Positions 18,734 to 27,853 of a stretch of DNA of 54,677 nt are shown in pieces (position 1 is the first letter of the stretch; the number at the start of each line of letters is the position of its first letter). Location of the stretch: the NCBI GenBank assembly GCA_020845635.1, contig JADLFI010000030.1, positions 1 through 54,677 on the forward strand, in the 5' to 3' direction. Position numbers and translations under genes: made by a program. The DNA is from Bacteroidia bacterium. Its GTDB lineage: Bacteria > Bacteroidota > Bacteroidia > UBA4408. The notes beneath the pieces were generated by a model that did not search any database, had not been told where the DNA came from, and saw only the letters and a list, made by a program, of their open reading frames with translations.

Positions 18734-19705
18734 ATGAAAAGAAATTTGTTGTTTAATTGGCTGTTCGCGGGCTTAGTGTGTATTATTTTAGTTCAGGATG
18801 TTAAGGCACAAGACCCTTTATTTAGCCAGTTTTACGCAAACCCGTTATATTTGAATCCTGCTTTTGCCGGTACCGCTCGTTGCCCTCGCGTAGTGATGAA
18901 TTATAGAAACCAATGGCCCGGTATTCCCGGCAATTTTGTTACCTATAGCGCATCATACGACCAACATGTGGATGACATTATGGGAGGATTAGGGGTAATA
19001 GCCATGAATGACCGAGCCGGAGCCGGAACTTTAACAACCACGGGAGTTAGCGGAATGTACTCGTACCAACTGCCTGTAAACCGATTCTTTAGTATCAGAG
19101 CAGGGGTTCAGGCCGGTTACTACCAAAAGAAAATAGATTGGAATAATTTAGTTTTTGGCGACCAAATAAGCGATCGCAACGGATTTATTTATAAAACAGC
19201 CGAAACCCCAATTCAAAACAGTAGAGGTGTTGCCGATTTTTCGGCCGGTATATTGGCCTTTAGCGATAAATTTTACGGAGGTTTTGCTGCTCATCATCTT
19301 ACACAGCCTTATGAAGGTTTTACCAATGCCGCCAAAAGCCGTTTGCCTAGAAAATATACCGGGCACGTAGGAGCTGTAATTCCTCTAAATCCTTTTAGTA
19401 CAGACGATTGGACGCTTTCTCCAAATGTTATTTATCAACAACAAGCAAATTTTCAGCAACTTAATTTAGGATTATACGTATCAAAGGGTCCAATGGTTGG
19501 TGGATTATGGTATCGTAACCGCGATGCTATTATTGCCTTGGTTGGTTTTAAAATGGATAAATTTAAAATAGGATATACTTATGATGTTACCATATCAAAG
19601 CTAAGCAATGCTTCAGCAGGTTCGCATGAGTTATCTATGATTTTAACTTTTAAATGTAAGGTAAAAAGAAAGAAATTTAATACAATTAACTGCCCTACAT
19701 TCTAA
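18734..19705 (+). CDS. T9SS membrane protein, PorP/SprF family
   Basis: A 323-residue outer-membrane protein of the PorP/SprF family. The signal peptide is 1-26 (MKRNLLFNWLFAGLVCIILV, cleavage after KAQ). The diagnostic family start follows at once: DPLFSQFYANPLYLNPAFAG, then VVMNYRNQWPGIPGNF. PorP/SprF proteins are T9SS accessory barrels, used for particular cargo (SprF with SprB) or for anchoring attachment proteins. It lies 58 nt upstream of gldJ in the same direction. This is one of the many paralogues such genomes carry, so it need not be PorP itself. Confidence 0.9.
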   Translation: MKRNLLFNWLFAGLVCIILVQDVKAQDPLFSQFYANPLYLNPAFAGTARCPRVVMNYRNQWPGIPGNFVTYSASYDQHVDDIMGGLGVIAMNDRAGAGTLTTTGVSGMYSYQLPVNRFFSIRAGVQAGYYQKKIDWNNLVFGDQISDRNGFIYKTAETPIQNSRGVADFSAGILAFSDKFYGGFAAHHLTQPYEGFTNAAKSRLPRKYTGHVGAVIPLNPFSTDDWTLSPNVIYQQQANFQQLNLGLYVSKGPMVGGLWYRNRDAIIALVGFKMDKFKIGYTYDVTISKLSNASAGSHELSMILTFKCKVKRKKFNTINCPTF

Positions 19706-19763
19706 ATAAATAAACAGGAAACTGAAAATGAAAATAAATTTACGCTTACCATTAATTAACAAA

Positions 19764-21347
19764 ATGAAAACAAGCAAAAAATTGATGTTGGCCGTTTCTG
19801 CCGGAGCTGTTTTTATAGCAAGCTCATGTACCAAGCCTACCTCTAACTCTACCGGTTGGGAATATAACAACCCCGACAACGGTGGATTTGAAAGAGTTGC
19901 TTACCATGAACAAGAAACCGGACCGGGTTTAGTACTAATTGAAGGAGGTACTTTTACTATGGGTAGAGTTGAGCAAGACTTTATGTACGATTGGAACAAC
20001 GAGCCTAGAAGAGTAACTGTTTCTTCGTTTTATATGGATGAAACAGAAGTACGAAATATTGATTGGTTAGAATACTTATTCTGGATTAGAAATGTGTATG
20101 GTGTAGATTATCCCGAAGTATTGAAAAAAGCACTACCCGATACCTTAGTGTGGCGCGACCGATTGGCATTTAATGAACCTTATGTTGAATATTATTTGCG
20201 TCATCCTGCCTATGCCGATTATCCGGTTGTTGGTGTAAACTGGTTGCAAGCTACCGATTTTTGCGCCTGGAGAACCGACCGTGTAAATGAGTTTATTTTG
20301 GTAAGAGAGGGTATTTTAGAATTTGACCCAAACAATTGGGTTAATGAAAACAATTTTAATACCGATGCCTATTTAGTAGGGCAATACGAAGGTACCGTAA
20401 AGAAAAACAAAGCCGACCTGAACAGTAAAGGCAGTGGCGAAAGAAAAGTAAGAATGGAAGATGGTATTTTATTACCTCGTTACCGCCTCCCAACCGAAGC
20501 CGAATGGGAATTTGCAGCTTTGGGCTTAATTGGAAATACTATTGATGAAGACGTAATGAGTCGTAAGCTATACCCTTGGAACGGACATTATGTTAGAAAT
20601 GATAGCGAAAGAGATATAGGAAAAATGATGGCGAACTTTAAGAGAGGACGAGGTGACAATATGGGTACATCGGGTAACTTGAATGATAATGCTGATGTTA
20701 CTGCTCCTGTTTTATCCTATTGGCCAAATGATTACGGATTGTATAACATGGCCGGTAATGTTAGTGAATGGGTAATGGATGTTTACAGAGAAGTAAGCCA
20801 TGATGATAAATCTGATTTTAGATCTTTCAGAGGAAATGTATTTCAAACCAAAGTACTTAATGAAGATGGCGCTGTGGCCGATAAAGATAGTTTAGGTCAT
20901 ATTACTTACCGAAATGTTGACCCGGTAAAAGACAATTTGGCTGAAAGAAGAAATTACAAACGTTCTGATAATATTAATTACCTTGATGGAGACTATTCAT
21001 CTCAAGTTGATGAAGAAAACTGGAAGCAGTTACTTGCCACCGCAGCTGCTGCTGAAAGTGATGGTAGTGAGACCGAAAGATCAGAAGAAGGAGAAGATGG
21101 ACAGGCCTTAGCTCCTGAAAGTAATGGAATGTATTTTAACACAAAGACCTCAGAATCAGGGCCTGACATTACCTCTATGATAAACGATAAAGCTCGTGTA
21201 TTTAAAGGTGGTAGCTGGCGTGACAGAGCCTATTGGATGAACCCTGGAACACGTAGAATGTTAGATGAAAGACAATCTACCTCTTGGATAGGATTCCGTT
21301 GCGCTATGACCCGTGTAGGTAGTCCGGTTGGTTTAAATAGCAAATAA
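19764..21347 (+). CDS. gldJ: Gliding-motility/T9SS lipoprotein GldJ
   Basis: A 527-residue lipoprotein. The lipobox ASSC puts the lipidated Cys at residue 22. The rest is a formylglycine-generating-enzyme (sulfatase-modifying) fold, with LVLIEGGTFTMGRVEQDF, RLPTEAEWEFAALG, YNMAGNVSEWVMD and the C-terminal VFKGGSWRDRAYWMNPGTRR ... GFRCAM. The catalytic cysteines of true FGE are not evident, as in GldJ/GldK. GldJ stabilises the T9SS/gliding machinery. An acidic Ala/Glu/Ser/Gly-rich insert (about residues 430-460) separates two parts of the fold. I chose ATG 19764 because the 12 codons upstream precede the lipoprotein signal. Confidence 0.92.
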   Translation: MKTSKKLMLAVSAGAVFIASSCTKPTSNSTGWEYNNPDNGGFERVAYHEQETGPGLVLIEGGTFTMGRVEQDFMYDWNNEPRRVTVSSFYMDETEVRNIDWLEYLFWIRNVYGVDYPEVLKKALPDTLVWRDRLAFNEPYVEYYLRHPAYADYPVVGVNWLQATDFCAWRTDRVNEFILVREGILEFDPNNWVNENNFNTDAYLVGQYEGTVKKNKADLNSKGSGERKVRMEDGILLPRYRLPTEAEWEFAALGLIGNTIDEDVMSRKLYPWNGHYVRNDSERDIGKMMANFKRGRGDNMGTSGNLNDNADVTAPVLSYWPNDYGLYNMAGNVSEWVMDVYREVSHDDKSDFRSFRGNVFQTKVLNEDGAVADKDSLGHITYRNVDPVKDNLAERRNYKRSDNINYLDGDYSSQVDEENWKQLLATAAAAESDGSETERSEEGEDGQALAPESNGMYFNTKTSESGPDITSMINDKARVFKGGSWRDRAYWMNPGTRRMLDERQSTSWIGFRCAMTRVGSPVGLNSK

Positions 21348-21370
21348 TTTATTTAATAAATATTTTTTAC

Positions 21371-21402
21371 AACCTGCATCAGTATTCGATGCAGGTTTTT
21401 TT
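21371..21402 (+). terminator. Rho-independent terminator after gldJ
   Basis: A 10-bp perfect stem AACCTGCATC / GATGCAGGTT with a 7-nt loop, followed by seven T. It separates gldJ from murF. Confidence 0.9.
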
Positions 21403-21425
21403 ATTATTGCAATAATATATTTCTT

Positions 21426-22730
21426 ATGAATTCAATATCTATTACTGATTTATATAATTATTTCAAGAACTCATCAGGTACTTGTACCGATACCCGAAAC
21501 ATAATACCTAACAGTATGTTTTTTGCACTTAAGGGGAATAATTTTGACGGAAACAAATTTGTTACCCAAGCTCTTCGTGAAGGTGCCAAATATGCTGTAT
21601 GTTCTAACCCTGAGCTGGCCGACAACCGAAATGTATTTTATTTTGACAATACTTTAGATGCATTACAACAGCTTTCTCATCATCACCGAATGCAATTTAA
21701 CATACCGGTCATTGCCATAACCGGCTCTAACGGAAAAACTACAACAAAAGAGTTGTTTAATGTAGTATTATCCAAAAAATTTAAAACTTTGGCCACTAAA
21801 GGAAACCTTAATAATCACATTGGTGTTCCTTTAACTTTGCTTCAACTTAATAACACGCACCAATTGGCAATTATTGAAATGGGAGCCAATCACCAAGGCG
21901 AAATTGACATGTTATGTAAAATTGCAAATCCCGGCTTAGGAATTATTACCAATATTGGGAAGGCTCATTTAGAAGGATTCGGAGGTATTGATGGTGTTAT
22001 AAAAGGCAAAACAGAGCTTTACCACTATTTAAATAAAAATAATGGGACTATTCTCTTTAATAAAGATAATCATATTTTGCATCAGTATGCTAATGGTATC
22101 AACCAAATCAGCTATGCCTTTGGCCAAGAAGCAGATTGTAAAGGAGAAATAATAAAGGAACAACCTTTTGTTTTTCTAAAATACCAATATAAAAACAATC
22201 CCACACAGGAGGTAAAATCGCATTTAATAGGTGGTTATAATGCCGAAAATATATTAAGTGCCATTTGCGTTGCTCAGTATTTTAATATTGATGCAAAATT
22301 AATTGCAGAAGCCATAGAATCTTATATCCCTGATAACAGCCGTTCACAAATAATTAGTAAAAAAAACAACACTATTGTACTTGATGCTTACAATGCTAAC
22401 CCAAGCAGCATGAAAGCTGCTTTAGATAACTTTAACAGCATGAAAACAGATAATAAAATAGTGTGTTTGGGCGATATGTTTGAGTTGGGGGAAGAAAGTC
22501 CGGTAGAGCATAATAATATTATAAAAGAAGCCTTGAAAGGGAAGTACAAAAAAGTAATTTTTGTAGGTCCTAATTTTGGGAAATATAAGCATCAATATGA
22601 AGCTGAATTTATTGATGATACTCCGGCTGCTATTGATTTTTTAAAGAAGATGAAGAAAGAAAATTGTGTTTTTTTAATTAAAGGTTCGCGTAGTATGAAT
22701 ATGGAAAAATTACTGGAGGCTTTTGAGTAA
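21426..22730 (+). CDS. murF: UDP-N-acetylmuramoyl-tripeptide-D-alanyl-D-alanine ligase
   Basis: A 434-residue Mur ligase. The N-terminal UDP-binding domain (TDTRNIIPNSMFFAL) is followed by the ATP P-loop ITGSNGKTTTKEL at 98-110, the NNHIGVPLTLL stretch, the central IEMGANHQGEIDML, and the C-terminal LDAYNANPSSMKAALDNF characteristic of MurF. It adds D-Ala-D-Ala to the UDP-MurNAc-tripeptide in the cytoplasm. Its start is 24 nt after the gldJ terminator, so it needs its own promoter or read-through. Confidence 0.96.
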   Translation: MNSISITDLYNYFKNSSGTCTDTRNIIPNSMFFALKGNNFDGNKFVTQALREGAKYAVCSNPELADNRNVFYFDNTLDALQQLSHHHRMQFNIPVIAITGSNGKTTTKELFNVVLSKKFKTLATKGNLNNHIGVPLTLLQLNNTHQLAIIEMGANHQGEIDMLCKIANPGLGIITNIGKAHLEGFGGIDGVIKGKTELYHYLNKNNGTILFNKDNHILHQYANGINQISYAFGQEADCKGEIIKEQPFVFLKYQYKNNPTQEVKSHLIGGYNAENILSAICVAQYFNIDAKLIAEAIESYIPDNSRSQIISKKNNTIVLDAYNANPSSMKAALDNFNSMKTDNKIVCLGDMFELGEESPVEHNNIIKEALKGKYKKVIFVGPNFGKYKHQYEAEFIDDTPAAIDFLKKMKKENCVFLIKGSRSMNMEKLLEAFE

Positions 22731-22812
22731 TCAGCTAGAAAAATATAAAGCAACTGATATAGGATTAACTGCAATCCCCAAGTAATTGAGTCCTCTATAT
22801 TATTAATGCTCC

Positions 22813-23289
22813 TTAATAAGCGTATTTTACCGCGTGCCACAGAGCCACAAATTCAACTAATGTAACCCGGCCATCTATAGTAAATTCTATATCTGACGAG
22901 TAACTAGAGTTTCCTTTATATACTTTGTTATCTTTAATGTTGGCAATAATATCGCTGCTGTATGACGATGTTCCCTTATAAATTTTCCCATCTTTAAAAG
23001 TCATCACAATATTACTGCTATAGTTTGATGTTCCTTTGTATACCTTGCCATCAGTAATATTATAGAGCACATCGCTTGTGTAATTGCTTGTGCCTTTGTA
23101 AATTTTATTCTGATTAATGTTACAAATAATGTCTGAACTATAATTTGAGATCTTTTTATAAACCTTATTATTATTAAGATTGCAAATAACATCAGATGAG
23201 TAGGTACCGGTGCCTTTATAAACCTTAATCGGTAAATTCATAGGGAGCGTATTAAAAAGTAAAATAATTGAAATTACTATATATTTCAT
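22813..23289 (-). CDS. Exported protein of six 20-residue repeats, family not recognised
   Basis: A 158-residue protein. A hydrophobic N terminus (about 1-17) looks like a signal peptide. Residues 22-141 are six tandem 20-residue units of the form K-[VI]-YKGxSxYSSDIxxNxxxx, and residues 142-158 form a hydrophobic/aromatic cap (VTLVEFVALWHAVKYAY). Each unit likely forms a pair of beta strands, so the whole is probably a small beta-solenoid or barrel-like stack (inference). DNA repeats are 60 bp but diverged in sequence, so the array is old and under protein-level constraint. No function is known to me. It lies downstream of the PafA-like gene and has its own -7 box. Confidence 0.72.
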   Translation of the reverse strand: MKYIVISIILLFNTLPMNLPIKVYKGTGTYSSDVICNLNNNKVYKKISNYSSDIICNINQNKIYKGTSNYTSDVLYNITDGKVYKGTSNYSSNIVMTFKDGKIYKGTSSYSSDIIANIKDNKVYKGNSSYSSDIEFTIDGRVTLVEFVALWHAVKYAY

Positions 23290-23301
23290 GATGTTTCAAG
23301 A

Positions 23302-23309
23302 CAAAATTA
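23302..23309 (-). promoter_or_regulatory. Sigma-A -7 box (TAATTTTG) for the 20-residue-repeat gene
   Basis: The minus strand reads TAATTTTG, a full TAnnTTTG match 12 nt before ATG 23289. This implies a very short leader. The -33 element is not clear. Confidence 0.4.
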
Positions 23310-23338
23310 CGGAAGAACATCAATAAAGAGTAAAAACA

Positions 23339-24982
23339 TTATTTGGTTAAGTTCAAGATGGGTTTACCCACGCAACCATTAGGGAATGCAATATCTAGGA
23401 AAGAGGCAACAGTAGGAGCTATATCAGTAATGTTTACCGACTCATACGATTCTCCTACTTTTATTTTCCATCCATACCAAAGTAAAGGTATATGAGTATC
23501 GTAGGTGTAGGTAGCACCGTGTGTGGTTCCTGTTTTATGAAAATCAAGATAAGCCGGTAAATAATTAACGGCAACATCGCCACTTCTTTTGTCATTATAC
23601 CCCATGTAAATTCTGCTTAAAGCAATATCATTTGAGCCTGATGCATTGCGAATGTCAAAAACAGTATAAGCATTAGCTACACCATCTAACTGCTGCGTAT
23701 ATAGTGCAATTTTTTCTGTTACCTCTCTTAGATTTAATTTCTTATTCGTTAATGCTTTATGGTCTAAAAAGAATTGTTGATTGGTGTAGGATAAGACTAA
23801 GGTATCACCATAAATTTTTTTCATATAATTTTTTACTGAATCGGCTATAACCTTAGGTTGTACATAACCGGCAGGCATACGTAATGATTCCAAATAGGCA
23901 GCGTTATGTGCACCCCCATGATCGGCAGTTAAGAATATCAATACATTTTCTTTGCCTATGTTTTTTTCAACATAATTAAGCAGCTCTTCCAGGTCTTTAT
24001 CTAACCTTAAATAAGTATCCTCCGTTTCAACCGCATTAATTCCGTATTTATGCCCAACATAGTCAGTACTCGAAAAACTTACCGTTAAAAAATCGGTAAT
24101 ATCATCTTTGCCCAAGTCCTCATTTTTTAAGGCTTCCAAAGCAAAATCTTTAGTCAGGCTATTCCCAAAAGGGGTTGAACGAATAATATTGTAACCTTTA
24201 TTTTTTTCTTTTAATTCGGCCAACTTATGCGGGAAAACTGGTTTTGTTTCACCTTTAAACAATCCTTCATAAGGGTTATCGTCAGCTATACTTTCAGTGT
24301 ATGAAGCTAAGGGCAATAATGTTGTCCAGTCTTGCGACAAATATTTGTCAGCCAATTTTTTTTCGTTAAATGAAGTAACCCATGCCGGTAATTGTTTCAT
24401 ATAAAAAGTGCTTGAAATAAATATACCATTATCGCCATCAAACCAATAAGCAGCATTTGCTATGTGTCCGGCAGGAAGTATGGATGAACGGTCTTTCTGT
24501 GATATGCCAATAACTTTTGATTTTAAATTGGTAGCCAAACGCAACTCATCACCAATAGTGTTTGTCATCATATTGCGAGGCGACATTTTACCTGCTTCAC
24601 TGTTAGAGCCAACGGTTTGTACATTGTCATCTTGTGTACAATATACATTCTTCCCATTTCGTTTGTCGTACCAATCGTTCGAAATTATACCATGAAACCT
24701 CGGAGTGCTGCCTGTATAAATTGAAGCATGCCCGGGAGCAGTGTATGTAAGAACATAATTATAATTAGCATTTTTATTAAAAAATCCGTTATTCATTAAC
24801 CTTTTAAATCCTCCTTCGCCAAACTTGCTTTGATAACGATATAAATAATCAACTCGCATTTGATCAACCACAATGCCTATAATAAGTTTAGGTTTTTGAG
24901 CATAAGCAGAAGTTATAAAAAATATGCTGCCTATAAATAGAGCAATAACCTGATTTAATTTTGATGTCTTAATAGTTTCCAT
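23339..24982 (-). CDS. PafA-type alkaline phosphatase
   Basis: A 547-residue periplasmic member of the alkaline phosphatase/nucleotide pyrophosphatase superfamily. The signal peptide is 1-29 (cleavage after AYAQ). The first metal ligand is D40 in VVDQMR, and the nucleophile candidate T81 is in YTAPGHASIYTG. Later metal ligands lie in TADHGGAHNA and near GTTHGATYTYDTHIPLLWYG. The PafA group hydrolyses phosphate monoesters, is Bacteroidota-typical, and is calcium-activated in Elizabethkingia. Its start overlaps the end of the PAP2 gene by 28 nt, so the two are co-transcribed with obgE. Confidence 0.87.
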   Translation of the reverse strand: METIKTSKLNQVIALFIGSIFFITSAYAQKPKLIIGIVVDQMRVDYLYRYQSKFGEGGFKRLMNNGFFNKNANYNYVLTYTAPGHASIYTGSTPRFHGIISNDWYDKRNGKNVYCTQDDNVQTVGSNSEAGKMSPRNMMTNTIGDELRLATNLKSKVIGISQKDRSSILPAGHIANAAYWFDGDNGIFISSTFYMKQLPAWVTSFNEKKLADKYLSQDWTTLLPLASYTESIADDNPYEGLFKGETKPVFPHKLAELKEKNKGYNIIRSTPFGNSLTKDFALEALKNEDLGKDDITDFLTVSFSSTDYVGHKYGINAVETEDTYLRLDKDLEELLNYVEKNIGKENVLIFLTADHGGAHNAAYLESLRMPAGYVQPKVIADSVKNYMKKIYGDTLVLSYTNQQFFLDHKALTNKKLNLREVTEKIALYTQQLDGVANAYTVFDIRNASGSNDIALSRIYMGYNDKRSGDVAVNYLPAYLDFHKTGTTHGATYTYDTHIPLLWYGWKIKVGESYESVNITDIAPTVASFLDIAFPNGCVGKPILNLTK

Positions 24983-25542
24983 TTGCTAAGAATTACAAGG
25001 GTAAAATTATAAAATAAAAAAGCCAAAACAACACCGCATATAATACCTGCTATGATGTCAATTGGGAAATGCACCCCCAAATATATTCGACTATATGAGG
25101 TTAGGCAAGCATAAAATATGGTTATTGTTTTGATATAATATTTTGTTGGTTTAAGCATCATTAAACAATAAGTAACTAAACCAAAAGCATTAGCCGCATG
25201 ACTTGAAAAAAAACCAAACATTCCGCCCCTATAATGGTTAACTGTGTGTACCAAATGTTGTATTTCAGGATCGTGTGTTGGGCGCAATCGCTGAACCAGA
25301 GCTTTAAAAACATTGGCGGTTTGGTCGGTAAATAATATTAATGTAAAGGCGCATAATATGACAATCCAAACTTCCTTCTTATATTTTTTATGCAATAAAT
25401 ATATAAGCCATAAATACAGTGGAGTCCAAAATAAGGTGTTACTAAAATAAAACATCAGCGTGTCAAGCACCGTATTATGCCAACCATTGAAGAGCAACAG
25501 AAGTTTTTTATCGGCCTCAACAATGTTATATATAATATCCAT
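24955..25542 (-). CDS. PAP2-superfamily membrane phosphatase
   Basis: A 195-residue membrane protein with about five hydrophobic segments and a complete PAP2 signature: VQRLRP, SSHAANAFG and YSRIYLGVHFPIDIIAG. Likely substrates are undecaprenyl pyrophosphate or phosphatidic acid derivatives. I chose ATG 25542 because it overlaps the obgE stop by one base (TAATG). The eight codons upstream lie in obgE. It overlaps the PafA-like gene by 28 nt, giving an obgE-PAP2-pafA operon. Confidence 0.87.
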   Translation of the reverse strand: MDIIYNIVEADKKLLLLFNGWHNTVLDTLMFYFSNTLFWTPLYLWLIYLLHKKYKKEVWIVILCAFTLILFTDQTANVFKALVQRLRPTHDPEIQHLVHTVNHYRGGMFGFFSSHAANAFGLVTYCLMMLKPTKYYIKTITIFYACLTSYSRIYLGVHFPIDIIAGIICGVVLAFLFYNFTLVILSKWKLLRHQN

Positions 25543-26534
25543 TACTTTTGGTTTAATGCTTCCCACAACATATCCTTTAATTCTTTTAAATGATATTGTG
25601 TATGTGAGGAAATAAATAGACTTGGTACAGGTGGTAAGTGCTTCGATAATTCCGCTTCCAATTCCTGATCCAGCAAGTCAGATTTTGAGATAGCCAGTAT
25701 CCTCTTTTTATCAAGCAATTCAGGATTAAACTGCTGTAGCTCGTTTAATAAAATTTCATACTCCTTTTTTATATCATCGCTATCGGCAGCAATTAAAAAC
25801 AACAAAACCGAGTTTCTCTCTATGTGTCTTAAAAAGCGGTGTCCCAAGCCTTTTCCCTCATGAGCTCCTTCAATAATCCCGGGAATATCGGCCATAATAA
25901 AAGTTTTGTAATCGTAATATTTTACAATCCCTAATTGTGGGGTTAAGGTAGTAAATGGGTAGTTGCCAATTTCAGGTTTTGCGGCCGATAGTTTTGACAA
26001 TAAGGTTGATTTTCCGGCATTTGGAAAGCCTACCAATCCAACGTCTGCCAATACTTTTAGTTCAAGAATTTTCCATCCTTCTTCTCCCGGCTCTCCGGGT
26101 TGTGCAAAGCGTGGGGTTTGTAGGGTGGCGCTTTTAAAATGGGTATTTCCTAATCCTCCTCGCCCACCACGAAGCAATATTTTTTCTTCTCCGTCTTCAG
26201 TTATTTCAAATTGTATTTCACCGGTTTCGGCATCACGGGCTACAGTCCCTAAAGGCACCTCAAGATACTCATTTTTTCCGTTTGCTCCGGTTCTCATATT
26301 GCTGCCTCCGCTACCCCCTGCTTCGGCCATAACATGCTTGCGGTATTTAAGATGCAGCAAAGTCCATAATTGTTTATTCCCTTTAACTATGATATGTCCG
26401 CCTTGTCCACCATCGCCACCATCGGGTCCGCCTTTGGCTGTTAGTTTGCTACGATGAAGGTGTACCGAGCCTGCACCACCCTTGCCCGAACGGCACATTA
26501 TTTTTACATAGTCAACAAAATTTGATTCGGACAT
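25542..26534 (-). CDS. obgE: Obg-family GTPase (ribosome assembly)
   Basis: A 330-residue Obg GTPase. The glycine-rich Obg fold covers 1-157 ([16 protein letters not shown] and similar turns). The G domain has G1 GFPNAGKST at 169-177, G3 in [17 protein letters not shown], and a G4-like SKSD. It lacks a C-terminal OCT extension, as in many Bacteroidota. It acts in 50S ribosome maturation and stress signalling. It is 41 nt downstream of adk and is followed by the overlapping PAP2 gene. Confidence 0.96.
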   Translation of the reverse strand: MSESNFVDYVKIMCRSGKGGAGSVHLHRSKLTAKGGPDGGDGGQGGHIIVKGNKQLWTLLHLKYRKHVMAEAGGSGGSNMRTGANGKNEYLEVPLGTVARDAETGEIQFEITEDGEEKILLRGGRGGLGNTHFKSATLQTPRFAQPGEPGEEGWKILELKVLADVGLVGFPNAGKSTLLSKLSAAKPEIGNYPFTTLTPQLGIVKYYDYKTFIMADIPGIIEGAHEGKGLGHRFLRHIERNSVLLFLIAADSDDIKKEYEILLNELQQFNPELLDKKRILAISKSDLLDQELEAELSKHLPPVPSLFISSHTQYHLKELKDMLWEALNQK

Positions 26535-26575
26535 TGCGTGATATTTTCTTTTCTAAATGCTAATTAAAATCCGTT

Positions 26576-27163
26576 TTAACTGGGGATATAAATATTCTCA
26601 ACTTTTTGACACAAAGAATTAAATATCTCATCTATGCTTCCAATACCATTAACTGCATAAAATTTCTTTTGTGCCGTATAATAGTCTTTTAAAGGGGCTG
26701 TTTTGTTGTTGTATTCTTTAACTCTGTTTCTGATAATTTCTTCGTTCTGATCATCTGCACGACCCGAATCTTTTCCGCGCAGTAGAAGTCGTTTGGTTAA
26801 TTCTTCATTATCAACCTCCAAAGCAAGCATACATGTAATTTGGGTATTCATCTCGCTCAACAATTCATCTAATGCTTGTGCTTGTGCCGTTGTTCGTGGA
26901 AAGCCATCAAAAATAAAACCCTTAGCTTGATTATTGCTATTAAGTTTTGATCTAATCATTCCTATAACTACATCGTCAGGAACCAAGTCCCCATTATCCA
27001 TCAATGTTTTCGCTTTCATCCCCAATTCGGTTTTTTGAGCAATTTCTGAACGTAATAAATCGCCTGTAGAAAGATGTATAAGATTATATTTAGTAATTAA
27101 TTTTTCAGATTGGGTTCCTTTTCCGGCACCCGGAGGGCCAAACAATACTATATTTAACATCAT
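26576..27163 (-). CDS. adk: Adenylate kinase
   Basis: A 195-residue short-lid adenylate kinase. The P-loop GPPGAGKGT is at 9-17, HLSTGDLLR is the AMP-binding stretch, FIFDGFPRTTAQA follows, and the lid holds RLLLRGKDSGRADDQ without zinc cysteines. It interconverts ATP+AMP and 2 ADP. Two ATGs stand in a row (27163 and 27160); either could be used. It is upstream of obgE in the same direction. Confidence 0.96.
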   Translation of the reverse strand: MMLNIVLFGPPGAGKGTQSEKLITKYNLIHLSTGDLLRSEIAQKTELGMKAKTLMDNGDLVPDDVVIGMIRSKLNSNNQAKGFIFDGFPRTTAQAQALDELLSEMNTQITCMLALEVDNEELTKRLLLRGKDSGRADDQNEEIIRNRVKEYNNKTAPLKDYYTAQKKFYAVNGIGSIDEIFNSLCQKVENIYIPS

Positions 27164-27353
27164 AAATTATTTAGAATTAAAAATGCTAAGATACTGTTTC
27201 AGACAAATAGTGACAAATTTAAACCCAATAAATCAGAAATAAATCAATTGATAAGAAAACCACAGCGTATAAACTGTTTGCAGCAACAACTCCGGAAAGG
27301 TTTATTTTACTAAATGTTTACGTTGAAATGAAATAAGGATAAAATTAAAGAAT

Positions 27354-27782
27354 TTACTCTTTAATCCACATCAGCAATTTATTATTATTCTCAAAACTAC
27401 TGATATCTTTTGTAGTAAGAATCATTACCAAATCTATTACAGGTAATACAAAAAAACCACCGCCAAAGGTAAAAAGGTAAACAGCCGGAATATAGGGAGC
27501 TGTGCCCAAATAAATACGATGCACTCCAAGCATACCCAATGTAAGCGTTAGTACGGCTGCGGTTACACGCTTATTTTCTGTTCCAATATTTTGAACAATA
27601 TTCGTAACCAATTGTTTGTTTAGAGATCCCCAAAAATCATTAACCTCATCAACACCGGGTTGAAAAAAAATTTCAACATTTTTATCAGAAGGCTCAAAAA
27701 CTTGCAATGTAGTGGTCAATGCTTTAACGTTATGACAAGCTACAAACATTAAAATATTAATGATTACAAATCTCAGCAGCAT
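27354..27782 (-). CDS. TM2-domain membrane protein
   Basis: A 142-residue protein. A signal-like hydrophobic segment (about 3-20) is followed by a soluble stretch (about 22-72). A TM2 domain follows: TLGMLGVHRIYLGTAPYIPA with the conserved GxHRxYLG core, then FTFGGGFFVLPVIDLVMIL. TM2 proteins are small two-helix membrane proteins of unknown role. It is a single gene between adk and the sodA terminator. Confidence 0.75.
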   Translation of the reverse strand: MLLRFVIINILMFVACHNVKALTTTLQVFEPSDKNVEIFFQPGVDEVNDFWGSLNKQLVTNIVQNIGTENKRVTAAVLTLTLGMLGVHRIYLGTAPYIPAVYLFTFGGGFFVLPVIDLVMILTTKDISSFENNNKLLMWIKE

Positions 27783-27803
27783 AAATATATAATCTTGTAT
27801 AGA

Positions 27804-27840
27804 TAAAAAAATGCGCCATTAATTGTTTATTAATGGCGCA
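27804..27840 (-). terminator. Rho-independent terminator of sodA
   Basis: A 12-bp perfect stem TGCGCCATTAAT / ATTAATGGCGCA with a 5-nt loop. On the minus strand it is followed by seven T, directly downstream of sodA. Confidence 0.92.
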
Positions 27841-27853
27841 AATGGGTAATTAA

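Noticed and set aside
22592-22840. Minus-strand frame across the murF end
   Set aside because: It overlaps murF coding sequence and has no domain; the convergent gene stops at 22813.
23004-23192. Second frame in the 60-bp repeats of the repeat-protein gene
   Set aside because: A shadow produced by the periodic sequence; the frame with signal peptide and regular 20-residue units is the real one.
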